Positions 6,500 through 12,712 of a stretch of 12,712 nucleotides of DNA are shown in pieces (position 1 is the stretch's first letter; each line of letters begins with the position of its first letter). Where the stretch lies: positions 1 through 12,712 of the forward strand of contig JAADIK010000016.1 of assembly GCA_013151365.1 (NCBI GenBank), written 5' to 3'. The translations under genes and the position numbers were made by a program. A model generated the notes under the pieces. It was not told where the DNA came from, searched no databases, and saw only the letters and a list, made by a program, of their open reading frames with translations. The DNA comes from Deltaproteobacteria bacterium (lineage in GTDB: Bacteria > Desulfobacterota > Desulfobulbia > Desulfobulbales > Desulfobulbaceae).

Positions 6500-7599
6500 T
6501 GCCGCCGTCTATTCCACAATTCTCACAGCTCAGGCAGTGGCTCGCCCCGGCAACCGGAGACGATGTCCGCGCCGCCCTTACCAGGAAACGGCTCGATATC
6601 CATGACCTGGCCGCCCTGCTCTCCCCGGCCGCTGAACAGTTCCTGCCCGAGATGGCGGCGAGGTCCAGGGAGATCACCATTCAGCGTTTCGGCCGGACCA
6701 CCCAGATCTATGCCCCGCTCTATCTCTCCAATTTCTGTATCAACCGCTGCGCCTACTGCGGCTTTGCCGCCGGCAACCCCATTCCCCGGCGCAAATTGAC
6801 CCTGGACGAGGCCGAGGCCGAGGCCATGATCCTGTATGAACGGGGGTTCCGGCACATCCTGCTGGTCAGCGGCGAAGCGCCAAAGACCCTGGGAGTGGAT
6901 TACCTGGAAGCGATCACCCTCAGGTTGCGCGACAAATTCGCGGCCCTGTCCATCGAGGTGCAACCGCTGGACGAGGACGAGTACGACCGGCTTTTCAAGG
7001 CGGGTATCACGGCAGTGGCCGTCTACCAGGAGACCTATGACCGCCGGGTGTACGACCGGGTGCATCTCGCCGGCAAAAAGTGTGACTATGACTACCGGAT
7101 CGACACCCCTGACCGGGCCGGGGCCGCCGGTTACCGGGAAATCGGCATCGGCGCGCTGCTGGGACTCGCGGACTGGCGGGCCGAGGGACTGGCCTTGGGC
7201 CTGCACCTGCAGTGGCTGCGCAAGAGGTTCTGGCAGACCTCCTTTACCGTCAGCTTTCCCCGGCTGCGGCCGGCGGCCGGGGCCTTCGAGCCCCTGGTGA
7301 CGGTGAGCGAAAAAAATCTGAGCCAACTGATGTTCAGCCTGCGCCTCTTTGACCCTGATGTCGGCCTGATCTTATCCACCCGGGAGGAGGCCCGTTTCCG
7401 TGACGGCATGCTGGGACTGGCGCCGACCCGCTATTCGGCCGGTTCATGCACGGCCCCAGGCGGCTACACCAGCGGCGAGCATGACGGAGAGCAGTTCAGT
7501 ATCGGCGATCTCCGCACCATGAACGAGGTGTGCGCCATGGTCGCCGCCAAAGGCTTCGACCCGGTCTGCAAAGACTGGGACCGGGAATTTCAGGTATAG
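6499..7599 (+). CDS. thiH: 2-iminoacetate synthase ThiH (radical SAM tyrosine lyase)
   Basis: The 366-residue protein contains the radical-SAM CxxxCxxC cluster motif as CINRCAYC (C80, C84, C87) within YLSNFCINRCAYCGF. ThiH cleaves tyrosine to 2-iminoacetate (dehydroglycine) and p-cresol, feeding the ThiG thiazole reaction. It replaces the oxygen-requiring glycine oxidase ThiO, which points to an anaerobic or facultative host. HILLVSGEAP, VYQETYD and the C-terminal region with GSCTAPGGYT fit the family, as does the length (E. coli 377 aa). The ATG at 6499 overlaps the thiG stop (TGATG), so translation is probably coupled. The C-terminal DPVCKDWD segment is also typical. Confidence 0.96.
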   Translation: MPPSIPQFSQLRQWLAPATGDDVRAALTRKRLDIHDLAALLSPAAEQFLPEMAARSREITIQRFGRTTQIYAPLYLSNFCINRCAYCGFAAGNPIPRRKLTLDEAEAEAMILYERGFRHILLVSGEAPKTLGVDYLEAITLRLRDKFAALSIEVQPLDEDEYDRLFKAGITAVAVYQETYDRRVYDRVHLAGKKCDYDYRIDTPDRAGAAGYREIGIGALLGLADWRAEGLALGLHLQWLRKRFWQTSFTVSFPRLRPAAGAFEPLVTVSEKNLSQLMFSLRLFDPDVGLILSTREEARFRDGMLGLAPTRYSAGSCTAPGGYTSGEHDGEQFSIGDLRTMNEVCAMVAAKGFDPVCKDWDREFQV

Positions 7600-7636
7600 G
7601 GAAATACCACTAACTTAAAAGACGGAGTGAAAAATC

Positions 7637-8926
7637 ATGGGTGATATCAAAAAAATGTATTCGACCATCCTGGGCGACAGTTTTCCCCTGGATATGACCA
7701 TCTCGTTCGGCGACCAGACCCTGGTGTACCGGAAAAAAACCTGGAAGATTACCAAGGAGGACGGCACCACGGAGGAGCGGGGCCTGCGTTACGGCGAAAA
7801 TCCCAACCAGGAGGCGGCCCTGTTCGAGCTGGTCAACGGCAACCTGGTCCTGGGCGACTGCGCCTTTATCAAACCGGGCAACGGCCTGGTCAGCGGCATC
7901 ACGGTGGACGACATGCTGCAGGTCGGGAAGCATCCGGGCAAAATCAACCTGACCGACGTGGACAACGGCCTGAACATCCTCAAATACCTGGTGGACAAAC
8001 CGGCCGCGGTAATCCTTAAGCACAACAACCCCTGCGGCGCGGCCATCGGCGATACGCTGGCCCATGCCTATGACAAGGCCAACCGGTGCGACCGTATTGC
8101 CGCCTTTGGCGGCGCGGTCATTACCAGCAAGGCCATTGACCGGGAAACGGCCGAACTCATGGCGAAAAATTATCTCGAAGTGGTCTGTGCGCCCGAATTC
8201 GACGAGGGAACCCTCGAGATCCTGGCCCAGCGGAAAAACCTGCGGGTCATCCGCATAAGCCGCATCGACCGGCTGGCCGACTTTGAAAAATATCGTTTCG
8301 TCGACTTCAAAAGCCTCATCGACGGCGGCATTATCGTGCAACAGTCGGCAATCAACACCATCCGCTCGGTCGATGATCTCAAACCGGCAACAGCCACCCA
8401 CAAAGGCAAAGATTACCATTGCGAACGCCAGCCCACCCAGCGGGAGATCGACGACATGATCTTCGGCTGGGCGGTTGAACACGGCGTCACCTCCAACTCG
8501 GTCATCTACGTCAAGGACGGCTGCACCACCGGCATCGGCACCGGCGAACAGGACCGGGTCGGGGTGGCGGAAATTGCCGTGCACAAGGCCTACATCAAGT
8601 ACGCCGATATTACCTGCTTTGACAGATTCGGCTGCCCCTACGCCGACCTGGCGCTGGCGGTCGAGCAGGGCAAAAGAGACCGGGCAGACAAGGAAGAGAT
8701 CGATGCCAAGGTTAAAGCGGACCGGGCCGGCCTGCCCGGGTCGGTCATGATCTCCGACGCCTTCTTTCCCTTCCGCGATGCCGCGGATGTGGGGATTCAC
8801 GAAGGTATTACCGCTATTCTCCAGTCCGGCGGCTCCATGCGCGATTACGAGTCCATCGAGGCCTGCAACCAGGCCGACCCGCAGGTCGCCATGATGTTCA
8901 CCGGCCAGCGCTCTTTTAAACACTGA
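7637..8926 (+). CDS. AICAR formyltransferase (PurH C-terminal type), no IMP cyclohydrolase domain
   Basis: The 429-residue protein matches the transformylase half of PurH. It has RYGENPNQEA at 51-60, the catalytic Lys-His in ILKHNNPCGAA (K128, H129), DRIAAFGGAV, SNSVIYVKDG, GTGEQDRVG and the ending SVMISDAFFPFRDA...GITAILQSGGSMRD. This domain formylates AICAR with 10-formyl-THF in the last steps of purine synthesis. Bifunctional PurH has about 530 residues with an N-terminal MGS-like IMP cyclohydrolase domain; that domain is absent. About 50 residues of unrelated N-terminus stand in its place. Ring closure to IMP must therefore come from another gene. GACGGAG at 7621-7627 is a good ribosome binding site 9 nt before ATG 7637. 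It lies 37 bp after thiH, so it is probably in the thiSGH transcript. Confidence 0.88.
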   Translation: MGDIKKMYSTILGDSFPLDMTISFGDQTLVYRKKTWKITKEDGTTEERGLRYGENPNQEAALFELVNGNLVLGDCAFIKPGNGLVSGITVDDMLQVGKHPGKINLTDVDNGLNILKYLVDKPAAVILKHNNPCGAAIGDTLAHAYDKANRCDRIAAFGGAVITSKAIDRETAELMAKNYLEVVCAPEFDEGTLEILAQRKNLRVIRISRIDRLADFEKYRFVDFKSLIDGGIIVQQSAINTIRSVDDLKPATATHKGKDYHCERQPTQREIDDMIFGWAVEHGVTSNSVIYVKDGCTTGIGTGEQDRVGVAEIAVHKAYIKYADITCFDRFGCPYADLALAVEQGKRDRADKEEIDAKVKADRAGLPGSVMISDAFFPFRDAADVGIHEGITAILQSGGSMRDYESIEACNQADPQVAMMFTGQRSFKH

Positions 8927-8946
8927 GCCCCGCCGCTTTCCAGGCA

Positions 8947-8982
8947 ACAGGAAGGGCCTCCCGATAAAAGGGAGGCCCCTGT
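8947..8982 (+). terminator. Hairpin after the AICAR formyltransferase gene, possible terminator
   Basis: GGGCCTCCC (8954-8962) pairs perfectly with GGGAGGCCC (8970-8978) around a GATAAAA loop. ACAG (8947-8950) and CTGT (8979-8982) extend the stem past a 3-nt bulge. It sits 20 nt after the stop codon. No T-run follows, so it is at best a weak intrinsic terminator or an mRNA 3'-end stabiliser. Confidence 0.5.
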
Positions 8983-9105
8983 CCGGCCCCGGCCATAACG
9001 ACGCCTCTCCCGGTAAGCCTCACAGGCACCCCGATTCCCTGCCGCGTGCCTCGAAGCCCGAATCCATTCTCGGGCGCCCCGCCCTGCCGTTACAAATCGG
9101 GCCGG

Positions 9106-9165
9106 AGCAACCGCTTCTTCTTTAAAGTCCCGGGTATATTTCCTTCGCTTTTTTTCATTGAACAC
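9106..9165 (-). pseudogene. IS3-family transposase OrfA remnant (N-terminus only)
   Basis: On the minus strand the bases encode KKRRKYTRDFKEEAVA, the characteristic opening of IS3-family OrfA helix-turn-helix proteins. Similarity stops after about 17-20 residues, and downstream frames show nothing recognisable. An ATG at 9158-9156 has AAGAGG at good spacing, but it is out of frame by one base. Restoring one A to the 7-A run directly after it gives MKKKRRKYTRDFKEEAVA. So this is a decayed scrap with a homopolymer frameshift, cut off by deletion. A longer open minus-strand frame covers 8845-9207, but most of it looks random. No terminal inverted repeat or partner OrfB is visible. Confidence 0.5.
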
Positions 9166-9203
9166 CTCTTCACGAATTATAAAATCCCCTTTTAAAAAAG
9201 AGT

Positions 9204-9310
9204 CCAAAAATACCCTACCATTTCATAGTCAACAAAAACCGCAACATCATACAAAAACGTATAGCAATTTACAAAAAATTACAAAAATGCAAAATTGACA
9301 AAAACAAAAT
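9204..9310. other. A-tract array, probably curved DNA
   Basis: Runs of 4-6 A lie at about 9206-9210, 9234-9238, 9253-9257, 9273-9278, 9283-9287, 9291-9294, 9300-9304 and 9306-9309, often inside ACAAAAA. Several centres are about 10 or 20 bp apart, which is close to helical phase and predicts intrinsic bending. The segment lies about 200-300 bp upstream of the sigma-54-type promoters. Confidence 0.45.
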
Positions 9311-9357
9311 ATCAAATAACCGTTAACCAAATTCAGCCAAAATCCGCGTTTCTCCCG

Positions 9358-9386
9358 CGTCCCCGGGGGGCCGGTCCCCGGGGACG
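9358..9386. repeat. GC-rich perfect inverted repeat upstream of amtB promoters
   Basis: CGTCCCCGGGG (9358-9368) and CCCCGGGGACG (9376-9386) are perfect 11-bp arms around GGCCGGT. No T-run follows on either side. It stands isolated in AT-rich DNA, about 110-140 bp before the first sigma-54-type promoter, the usual distance for an enhancer-binding-protein site. It does not match the NtrC consensus (TGCACC...GGTGCA). A role as activator site is inference. Confidence 0.45.
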
Positions 9387-9406
9387 AGAACAAGAGCAAA
9401 CGTTCC

Positions 9407-9432
9407 GTCATCCCCGCATAGACGGGAATCCG
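9407..9432. repeat. Short inverted repeat resembling ATTCCCG/CGGGAAT dispersed repeats
   Basis: The sequence reads GTCATCCCCGCATAGACGGG followed by AATCCG. CCCG (9412-9415 region) and CGGG face each other across a short loop, in the same wording as the GTCATTCCCGCnnnnGCGGGAATCC repeats dispersed in many proteobacterial genomes (the dRS3 type in Neisseria). One arm has a substitution. It may be a decayed member of such a family. Confidence 0.35.
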
Positions 9433-9494
9433 GTTCGTTAAACCGAGTTTGCGACAGAGCCGCTAAATATTAAATAAAAACAATATATTAAAAA

Positions 9495-9510
9495 TGGCAC
9501 GGATTTTGTT
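9495..9510 (+). promoter_or_regulatory. Sigma-54 promoter candidate 1 for amtB
   Basis: TGGCACG (9495-9501), four bases, then TTGTT (9506-9510). The -24 element is a perfect match to TGGCACG-N4-TTGCW; the -12 element has T for C in the GC pair. GG to G spacing is exactly 10 bases. Expected start near 9520, giving a leader of about 97 nt. Confidence 0.55.
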
Positions 9511-9543
9511 TTGGATAGACGGAACAACCTGCGTTATGGCTGA

Positions 9544-9560
9544 TTGGAACCGGTCTTGCA
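9544..9560 (+). promoter_or_regulatory. Sigma-54 promoter candidate 2 for amtB
   Basis: TTGGAACCGGTCTTGCA has GG (9546-9547) and GC (9558-9559) exactly 10 bases apart, with a perfect TTGCA -12 element and TTGGnAC in the -24 element. Expected start near 9571, giving a leader of about 45 nt. It lies 50 bp downstream of candidate 1, roughly five helical turns. Sigma-54 control by nitrogen status is well known for amtB genes, which supports the call. Confidence 0.55.
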
Positions 9561-9577
9561 GTATGTTAATTTGAACC

Positions 9578-9592
9578 TGCCGGCATCCGGCA
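9578..9592 (+). other. Small hairpin in the amtB 5' UTR
   Basis: TGCCGG (9578-9583) and CCGGCA (9587-9592) pair perfectly around CAT. An A-rich stretch follows, then GGAG (9606-9609), the ribosome binding site 7 nt before ATG 9617. The hairpin leaves the ribosome site free and may stabilise the 5' end. Confidence 0.4.
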
Positions 9593-9616
9593 AAAAATAA
9601 AAAGTGGAGAAGTGAA

Positions 9617-11221
9617 ATGAAGCGATTAAGTGTATTGTCCCTTGTGATGCTGTTGTTTATTTCAGGCATGGTCTATGCCGGAAATGAACTGCCCAATCTC
9701 CTGCCAACAACCGCGGCAGCGGCCACGCTGATGCCGGACCCCTCCGGCGCGAATACCGGCGGCGCGGCGGACGTGATCGGCGCCACCAACAATGCCCCCA
9801 CACAAGCGGACATGATAACGATGGGAAAAAAGGAGCCGCTGGCCGTCAAGCTGGCGGACGTCATCGGTCATAACCGGATTGCCATCAATTTCATGTGGAC
9901 CCTGCTCTGCGGCTTTCTCGTCATGTTCATGCAGGCCGGCTTCGCCCTTGCGGAAACCGGGTTTACGCGGGCCAAGAATGCCGGTCACACCATGGCCATG
10001 AACATGATGGTCTACGGCATCGGCATGCTCGGCTACTGGATCTGCGGGTTTGCCCTCCAGATGGGCGGCGTCGGCAATGTCGGCAGCCTCGGCGGCGGCA
10101 CCGGATTGTTGAACAATGAATTCGTGGTCAATCTTTTCGGACATGATTTCGGCCTGTTCGGGACAAAAGGTTTTTTCCTTTCCGGCAGCACCTATGATGC
10201 GGCGATCTTCTCCCTGTTTCTCTTCCAGATGGTCTTCATGGACACCACCGCCACGATTCCGACCGGATCAATGGCGGAACGCTGGACCTTCAAATCATTT
10301 GTCTTTTACGCCTTCTTTATCGCGATGTTCGTATACCCGCTGTATGGCAACTGGATATGGGGCGGCGGCTGGCTGTCGCAGCTGGGGGCCAATTTCGGAA
10401 TTGGACACGGGACTCTCGATTTTGCCGGCTCCTCGGTCGTCCATATGACCGGCGGCGTTGCGGCACTGGCAGGGGCCATTATCCTCGGGCCGCGTATCGG
10501 CAAGTTTGACAAGGACGGAAAAGTGAACGCCATACCGGGGCACCACATTCCCATGGCAATCACCGGTTGTTTCATTCTCGCCTTCGGCTGGTTCGGCTTC
10601 AATGCCGGCTCGACCCTGGCCGGCGGCGACCTGCGGATCGGCGTCATCGCCACCAACACCATGCTGGCCTCCGCATCCGGAGCGCTCTTTGCCATGTTCT
10701 ACATGTGGAAATTCTACGGCAAGCCCGATGTCTCCATGGCTGCCAACGGACTGCTGGCCGGCCTGGTCGCCATCACCGCGCCCTGCGCCTACGTTAATTC
10801 GGTTTCCGCCGTCATCATCGGCGCCATTGCCGGCATTCTCCTCTGCATCAGCGTACTCTTTGTCGAACGGGTACTGAGAATTGATGACCCGGTCGGCGCG
10901 ATTTCCGTCCACGGCGTCAATGGCGCCTGGGGACTTTTGTCGCTGGGCCTTTTTGCCGACGGGACCTACGGCGACGGGATCAACGGCGTCGCCGGCACCG
11001 TCAAGGGACTGTTCTATGGAAACTCCTCGCAGTTTATTGCCCAGTGCATCGGTGTCGTGACCAACGTCATCTTTGTCTTCGTGGTAATGTATGCGTTCTT
11101 CAAGCTGCTGGATAAGGTCGTTCCGCTCAGGGTCTCCGCCGAAGTGGAAATCGCAGGACTCGACCAGGCCGAAGTCGCAGTCTCCGCGTATCCGGATTTC
11201 CACCTCAACAAAACCAGTTGA
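9617..11221 (+). CDS. amtB: Ammonium transporter, Amt family, with long N-terminal extension
   Basis: The 534-residue membrane protein moves ammonium/ammonia across the inner membrane. Residues 1-21 look like a signal peptide (hydrophobic LVMLLFISGMVYA). About 65 residues follow, rich in Ala, Pro, Gly and Thr, before the first membrane segment near 91. The pore histidines are H276 in SSVVHMTGG and H432 in AISVHGVNGAWG. FQMVFMDTTATIPTGSMAERW corresponds to the gate-phenylalanine region. About eleven membrane segments can be read. The C-terminus EIAGLDQAEVAVSAYPDF matches the cytoplasmic tail that contacts the PII protein in other AmtB proteins. E. coli AmtB has 428 residues, so this one is long, mainly from the N-terminal linker and extra loops. 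The start is supported by GGAG at 9606-9609. No glnK lies next to it, which is unusual. Two sigma-54-type promoters precede it. Confidence 0.95.
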   Translation: MKRLSVLSLVMLLFISGMVYAGNELPNLLPTTAAAATLMPDPSGANTGGAADVIGATNNAPTQADMITMGKKEPLAVKLADVIGHNRIAINFMWTLLCGFLVMFMQAGFALAETGFTRAKNAGHTMAMNMMVYGIGMLGYWICGFALQMGGVGNVGSLGGGTGLLNNEFVVNLFGHDFGLFGTKGFFLSGSTYDAAIFSLFLFQMVFMDTTATIPTGSMAERWTFKSFVFYAFFIAMFVYPLYGNWIWGGGWLSQLGANFGIGHGTLDFAGSSVVHMTGGVAALAGAIILGPRIGKFDKDGKVNAIPGHHIPMAITGCFILAFGWFGFNAGSTLAGGDLRIGVIATNTMLASASGALFAMFYMWKFYGKPDVSMAANGLLAGLVAITAPCAYVNSVSAVIIGAIAGILLCISVLFVERVLRIDDPVGAISVHGVNGAWGLLSLGLFADGTYGDGINGVAGTVKGLFYGNSSQFIAQCIGVVTNVIFVFVVMYAFFKLLDKVVPLRVSAEVEIAGLDQAEVAVSAYPDFHLNKTS

Positions 11222-11273
11222 CAACCAGCGCCATCTATTAAAAAACAACAGCGCTCTGATGAAAACGCCCTCT

Positions 11274-11311
11274 CCCCTGCCGGCTTATACCGGCGGGGGC
11301 GGGGGTTTTTT
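11274..11311 (+). terminator. Rho-independent terminator of amtB
   Basis: CCCCTGCCGG (11274-11283) pairs with CCGGCGGGGG (11290-11299), with one T-G wobble, around the loop CTTATA. Further G residues and six T (11306-11311) follow. It lies about 50 nt after the amtB stop. Confidence 0.88.
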
Positions 11312-11479
11312 ATTATGCGCTCAACGGCGGCAACCGAAACGCTCGAAATCTTCGAGACAAAGCCGCGAGGCAACTTGTCAAATAACCGGCCACAGGGAGT
11401 GACACTCTGCGTTATTTATTACTTGCATCTAACCTGTAAGCCCACAGGTGCCACGGATTTACGTATCGCCGCCGTTCGC

Positions 11480-11579
11480 AGGTAAGCGACCGAAGGGAGA
11501 CTCAGATAGTCCCTCTATGCGGGCGGGAGCGAGGACGGGAGCGACCGCGTGAAGATGGGGTGACGGTGACGGCTTACCT
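11480..11579. repeat. Palindromic repeat, diverged copy 3 (inverted)
   Basis: Outer arms AGGTAAGC (11480-11487) and GCTTACCT (11572-11579) are perfect. On the minus strand it contains CACCCCATCTTC and the 15-mer GCATAGAGGGACTAT (plus-strand ATAGTCCCTCTATGC, 11506-11520), both identical to blocks in copy 1, in the same order but with wider spacing. The remaining sequence differs, with GGGAGCG-type repeats on one side. It is a distant family member, about 100 bp long and about 100 bp before pyrG. Confidence 0.6.
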
Positions 11580-11678
11580 TGTCAAGGGTCGGGGATTGGT
11601 GTATAAGTTTGCAACTGCTCTGCGGCGGTATAACGCTGCGCTTTTCTTTTTTTGCCAAGCCTCCAACAGGTACGCTTT

Positions 11679-12712
11679 ATGAAAAAACAGCCGACCAAGA
11701 AGACCAAGTTTATCTTTATCACCGGTGGGGTCCTTTCCTCCCTGGGCAAGGGCCTTGCCGCAGCCTCGCTCGGCGCGCTGCTTGAAAGCCGGGGAATGAC
11801 GATAACCTTTCAGAAACTGGATCCGTACATCAACGTTGACCCCGGGACCATGAATCCGTTTCAGCACGGCGAAGTGTATGTGACCGATGACGGGGCCGAG
11901 ACCGACCTGGATATGGGCCATTACGAGCGTTATACCAACGCGGTCATGGCGCAGAAAAACAATTACACCTCCGGCCGCATCTACTATTCCGTAATCATGA
12001 AGGAACGGCGCGGCGAATATCTCGGCGGCACGGTTCAGGTCATTCCGCATATCACCGATGAAATCAAGAGGGCCGTGTTGCAGCTCGACGGCTGTGTCGA
12101 TGTCGCCATCATCGAGATCGGCGGCACCGTGGGCGATATCGAGGGGCTGCCCTTTATCGAGGCCATTCGCCAGTTGCGCGGTGACCTGGGCCGCGAGTAC
12201 ACCCTGTTCATCCACCTGACCCTGGTGCCCTACATCAAAACCGCCGGCGAGATGAAGACCAAGCCCACCCAGCACAGTGTCAAGGGCCTGCTGGCCAGCG
12301 GTATCCAGCCGGACATCCTGGTCTGCCGGACCGAGACGCCGCTGTCTGCGGACCTGAAGAAAAAAATCGCCCTGTTCTGCAACGTGGAGGCGGACTCGGT
12401 CATCACGGCCGTTGACGTGGAGAGTATCTACGAGGTCCCCCTGCGGCTGCACGATGAGGGACTCGATGACCGGGTCCTCGAGAAGCTGGGCATCTGGACC
12501 GGGGCGCCCTACGTCAAGCCGTGGGAAGAACTGGTGGAGAGGATCAAGCATCCCCGGCACACCGTCACCATCGGCATTACCGGCAAGTACGTGGACCTCA
12601 AGGAGTCGTACAAGAGTTTGAACGAGGCCCTGGTGCATGGCGGCATCGCGAATCACGCCAAGGTGGAGTTCCGGTACATCAACGCCGAGGACCTGGAAGA
12701 GCATGACCCGGC
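11679..12712 (+). CDS. pyrG: CTP synthase, 3'-truncated by window end
   Basis: The frame starts at ATG 11679 and stays open to the window edge, giving 344 residues of a protein normally about 540 long. CTP synthase aminates UTP to CTP using glutamine and ATP, the last step of pyrimidine triphosphate synthesis. The P-loop region FITGGVLSSLGKGLAAASLG is at 13-32, followed by QKLDPYINVDPGTMNPFQHG, TDDGAETDLDMGHYERY, IPHITDEIK, EIGGTVGDIEGLPF and KTKPTQHSVKGLL, all in the synthetase domain. ITGKYVDLKESYKSLNEAL near 305-325 begins the glutamine amidotransferase half. AGG at 11668-11670 serves as a modest ribosome binding site, 8 nt before the ATG. The basic start (KKQPTKKTK) is a little longer than in E. 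coli. Confidence 0.96.
   Translation, partial: MKKQPTKKTKFIFITGGVLSSLGKGLAAASLGALLESRGMTITFQKLDPYINVDPGTMNPFQHGEVYVTDDGAETDLDMGHYERYTNAVMAQKNNYTSGRIYYSVIMKERRGEYLGGTVQVIPHITDEIKRAVLQLDGCVDVAIIEIGGTVGDIEGLPFIEAIRQLRGDLGREYTLFIHLTLVPYIKTAGEMKTKPTQHSVKGLLASGIQPDILVCRTETPLSADLKKKIALFCNVEADSVITAVDVESIYEVPLRLHDEGLDDRVLEKLGIWTGAPYVKPWEELVERIKHPRHTVTIGITGKYVDLKESYKSLNEALVHGGIANHAKVEFRYINAEDLEEHDP

Larger units (their letters stand above)
8927..9616. other. 690-bp intergenic region before amtB
   Basis: No intact gene. In order: a hairpin (8947-8982), a GC-rich stretch with no recognisable content, a minus-strand IS3 OrfA scrap (9106-9165), an A-tract-rich segment (about 9200-9310), a CAAATAACCG copy (9313-9322), a GC-rich inverted repeat (9358-9386), a small CCCCG/CGGG inverted repeat (9407-9432), two sigma-54-type promoters (9495-9510, 9544-9560) and a 5'-UTR hairpin (9578-9592). 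Base composition swings sharply from GC-rich to very AT-rich near 9180 and back near 9345, consistent with a patchwork of insertions. Confidence 0.7.
11222..11678. other. Intergenic gap between amtB and pyrG
   Basis: The gap contains the amtB terminator (11274-11311), a CAAATAACCG motif (11379-11388), a short GAGTG/CACTC inverted repeat (11397-11407), a diverged inverted member of the palindromic repeat family (11480-11579), and a pyrimidine-rich tract (11639-11653) shortly before pyrG. No convincing gene or sigma-70 promoter was found for pyrG; a TATAAC at 11620-11625 lacks a correctly spaced -35 box. Confidence 0.65.

Noticed and set aside
7610..8947. 445-codon minus-strand open frame across the AICAR formyltransferase gene
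   Set aside because: Antisense shadow of a clearly recognisable enzyme; no motifs and no plausible start context.
9295..9323. Perfect -35 box TTGACA at 9295-9300
   Set aside because: No acceptable -10 box at 16-18 nt spacing; the A-rich surroundings make chance occurrence likely.
11574..12704. 376-codon minus-strand open frame across pyrG
   Set aside because: Shadow of CTP synthase, whose plus-strand motifs are unmistakable.

Overview
The window is an ordinary, fairly GC-rich bacterial chromosome segment with every intact gene on the + strand. Gene content suggests an anaerobic member of the Desulfobacterota/Deltaproteobacteria, possibly Desulfobulbales-like. The pointers are an oxygen-independent thiazole branch (radical-SAM ThiH rather than glycine oxidase), a stand-alone AICAR-transformylase-type PurH relative, two adjacent PPK2 kinases, and sigma-54-type sequences before an ammonium transporter. 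The lineage call is inference from gene content only.

Layout. Positions 2-721 hold the 3' end of a cardiolipin synthase. A gap follows with two near-identical palindromic repeats (738-831, 901-994). A YfcE/MJ0936-like metallophosphoesterase lies at 1099-1815, apparently behind a 7-codon upstream ORF. A 450-bp gap carries two diverged direct repeats and a sigma-70-like promoter, then come two paralogous PPK2 polyphosphate kinases (2269-3264, 3403-4302). Next is a short GlmU-like UDP-GlcNAc pyrophosphorylase (4355-5365) lacking the acetyltransferase half. It is followed by thiS-thiG-thiH (5512-7599) and, 37 bp on, an AICAR formyltransferase-type gene without the IMP cyclohydrolase domain (7637-8926).

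The 690-bp gap after that is the most heterogeneous part: a hairpin, a frameshifted scrap of an IS3-type OrfA on the minus strand, phased A-tracts, a GC-rich perfect inverted repeat, and two tandem sigma-54 promoter candidates leading into amtB (9617-11221). amtB ends in a strong intrinsic terminator. The last gap holds a diverged, inverted relative of the palindromic repeat, and pyrG (CTP synthase) starts at 11679 and runs off the window.

Functional themes are phosphate/energy (two PPK2), cofactor and nucleotide synthesis (thiazole, purine, CTP), cell envelope (cardiolipin, UDP-GlcNAc) and nitrogen uptake (AmtB). I see no defence system, phage, CRISPR array, tRNA or rRNA. What is least explained is intergenic: the palindromic repeat family, the 1851/2151 repeat pair, a 10-mer (CAAATAACCG) found four times only in gaps, and the architecture upstream of amtB.
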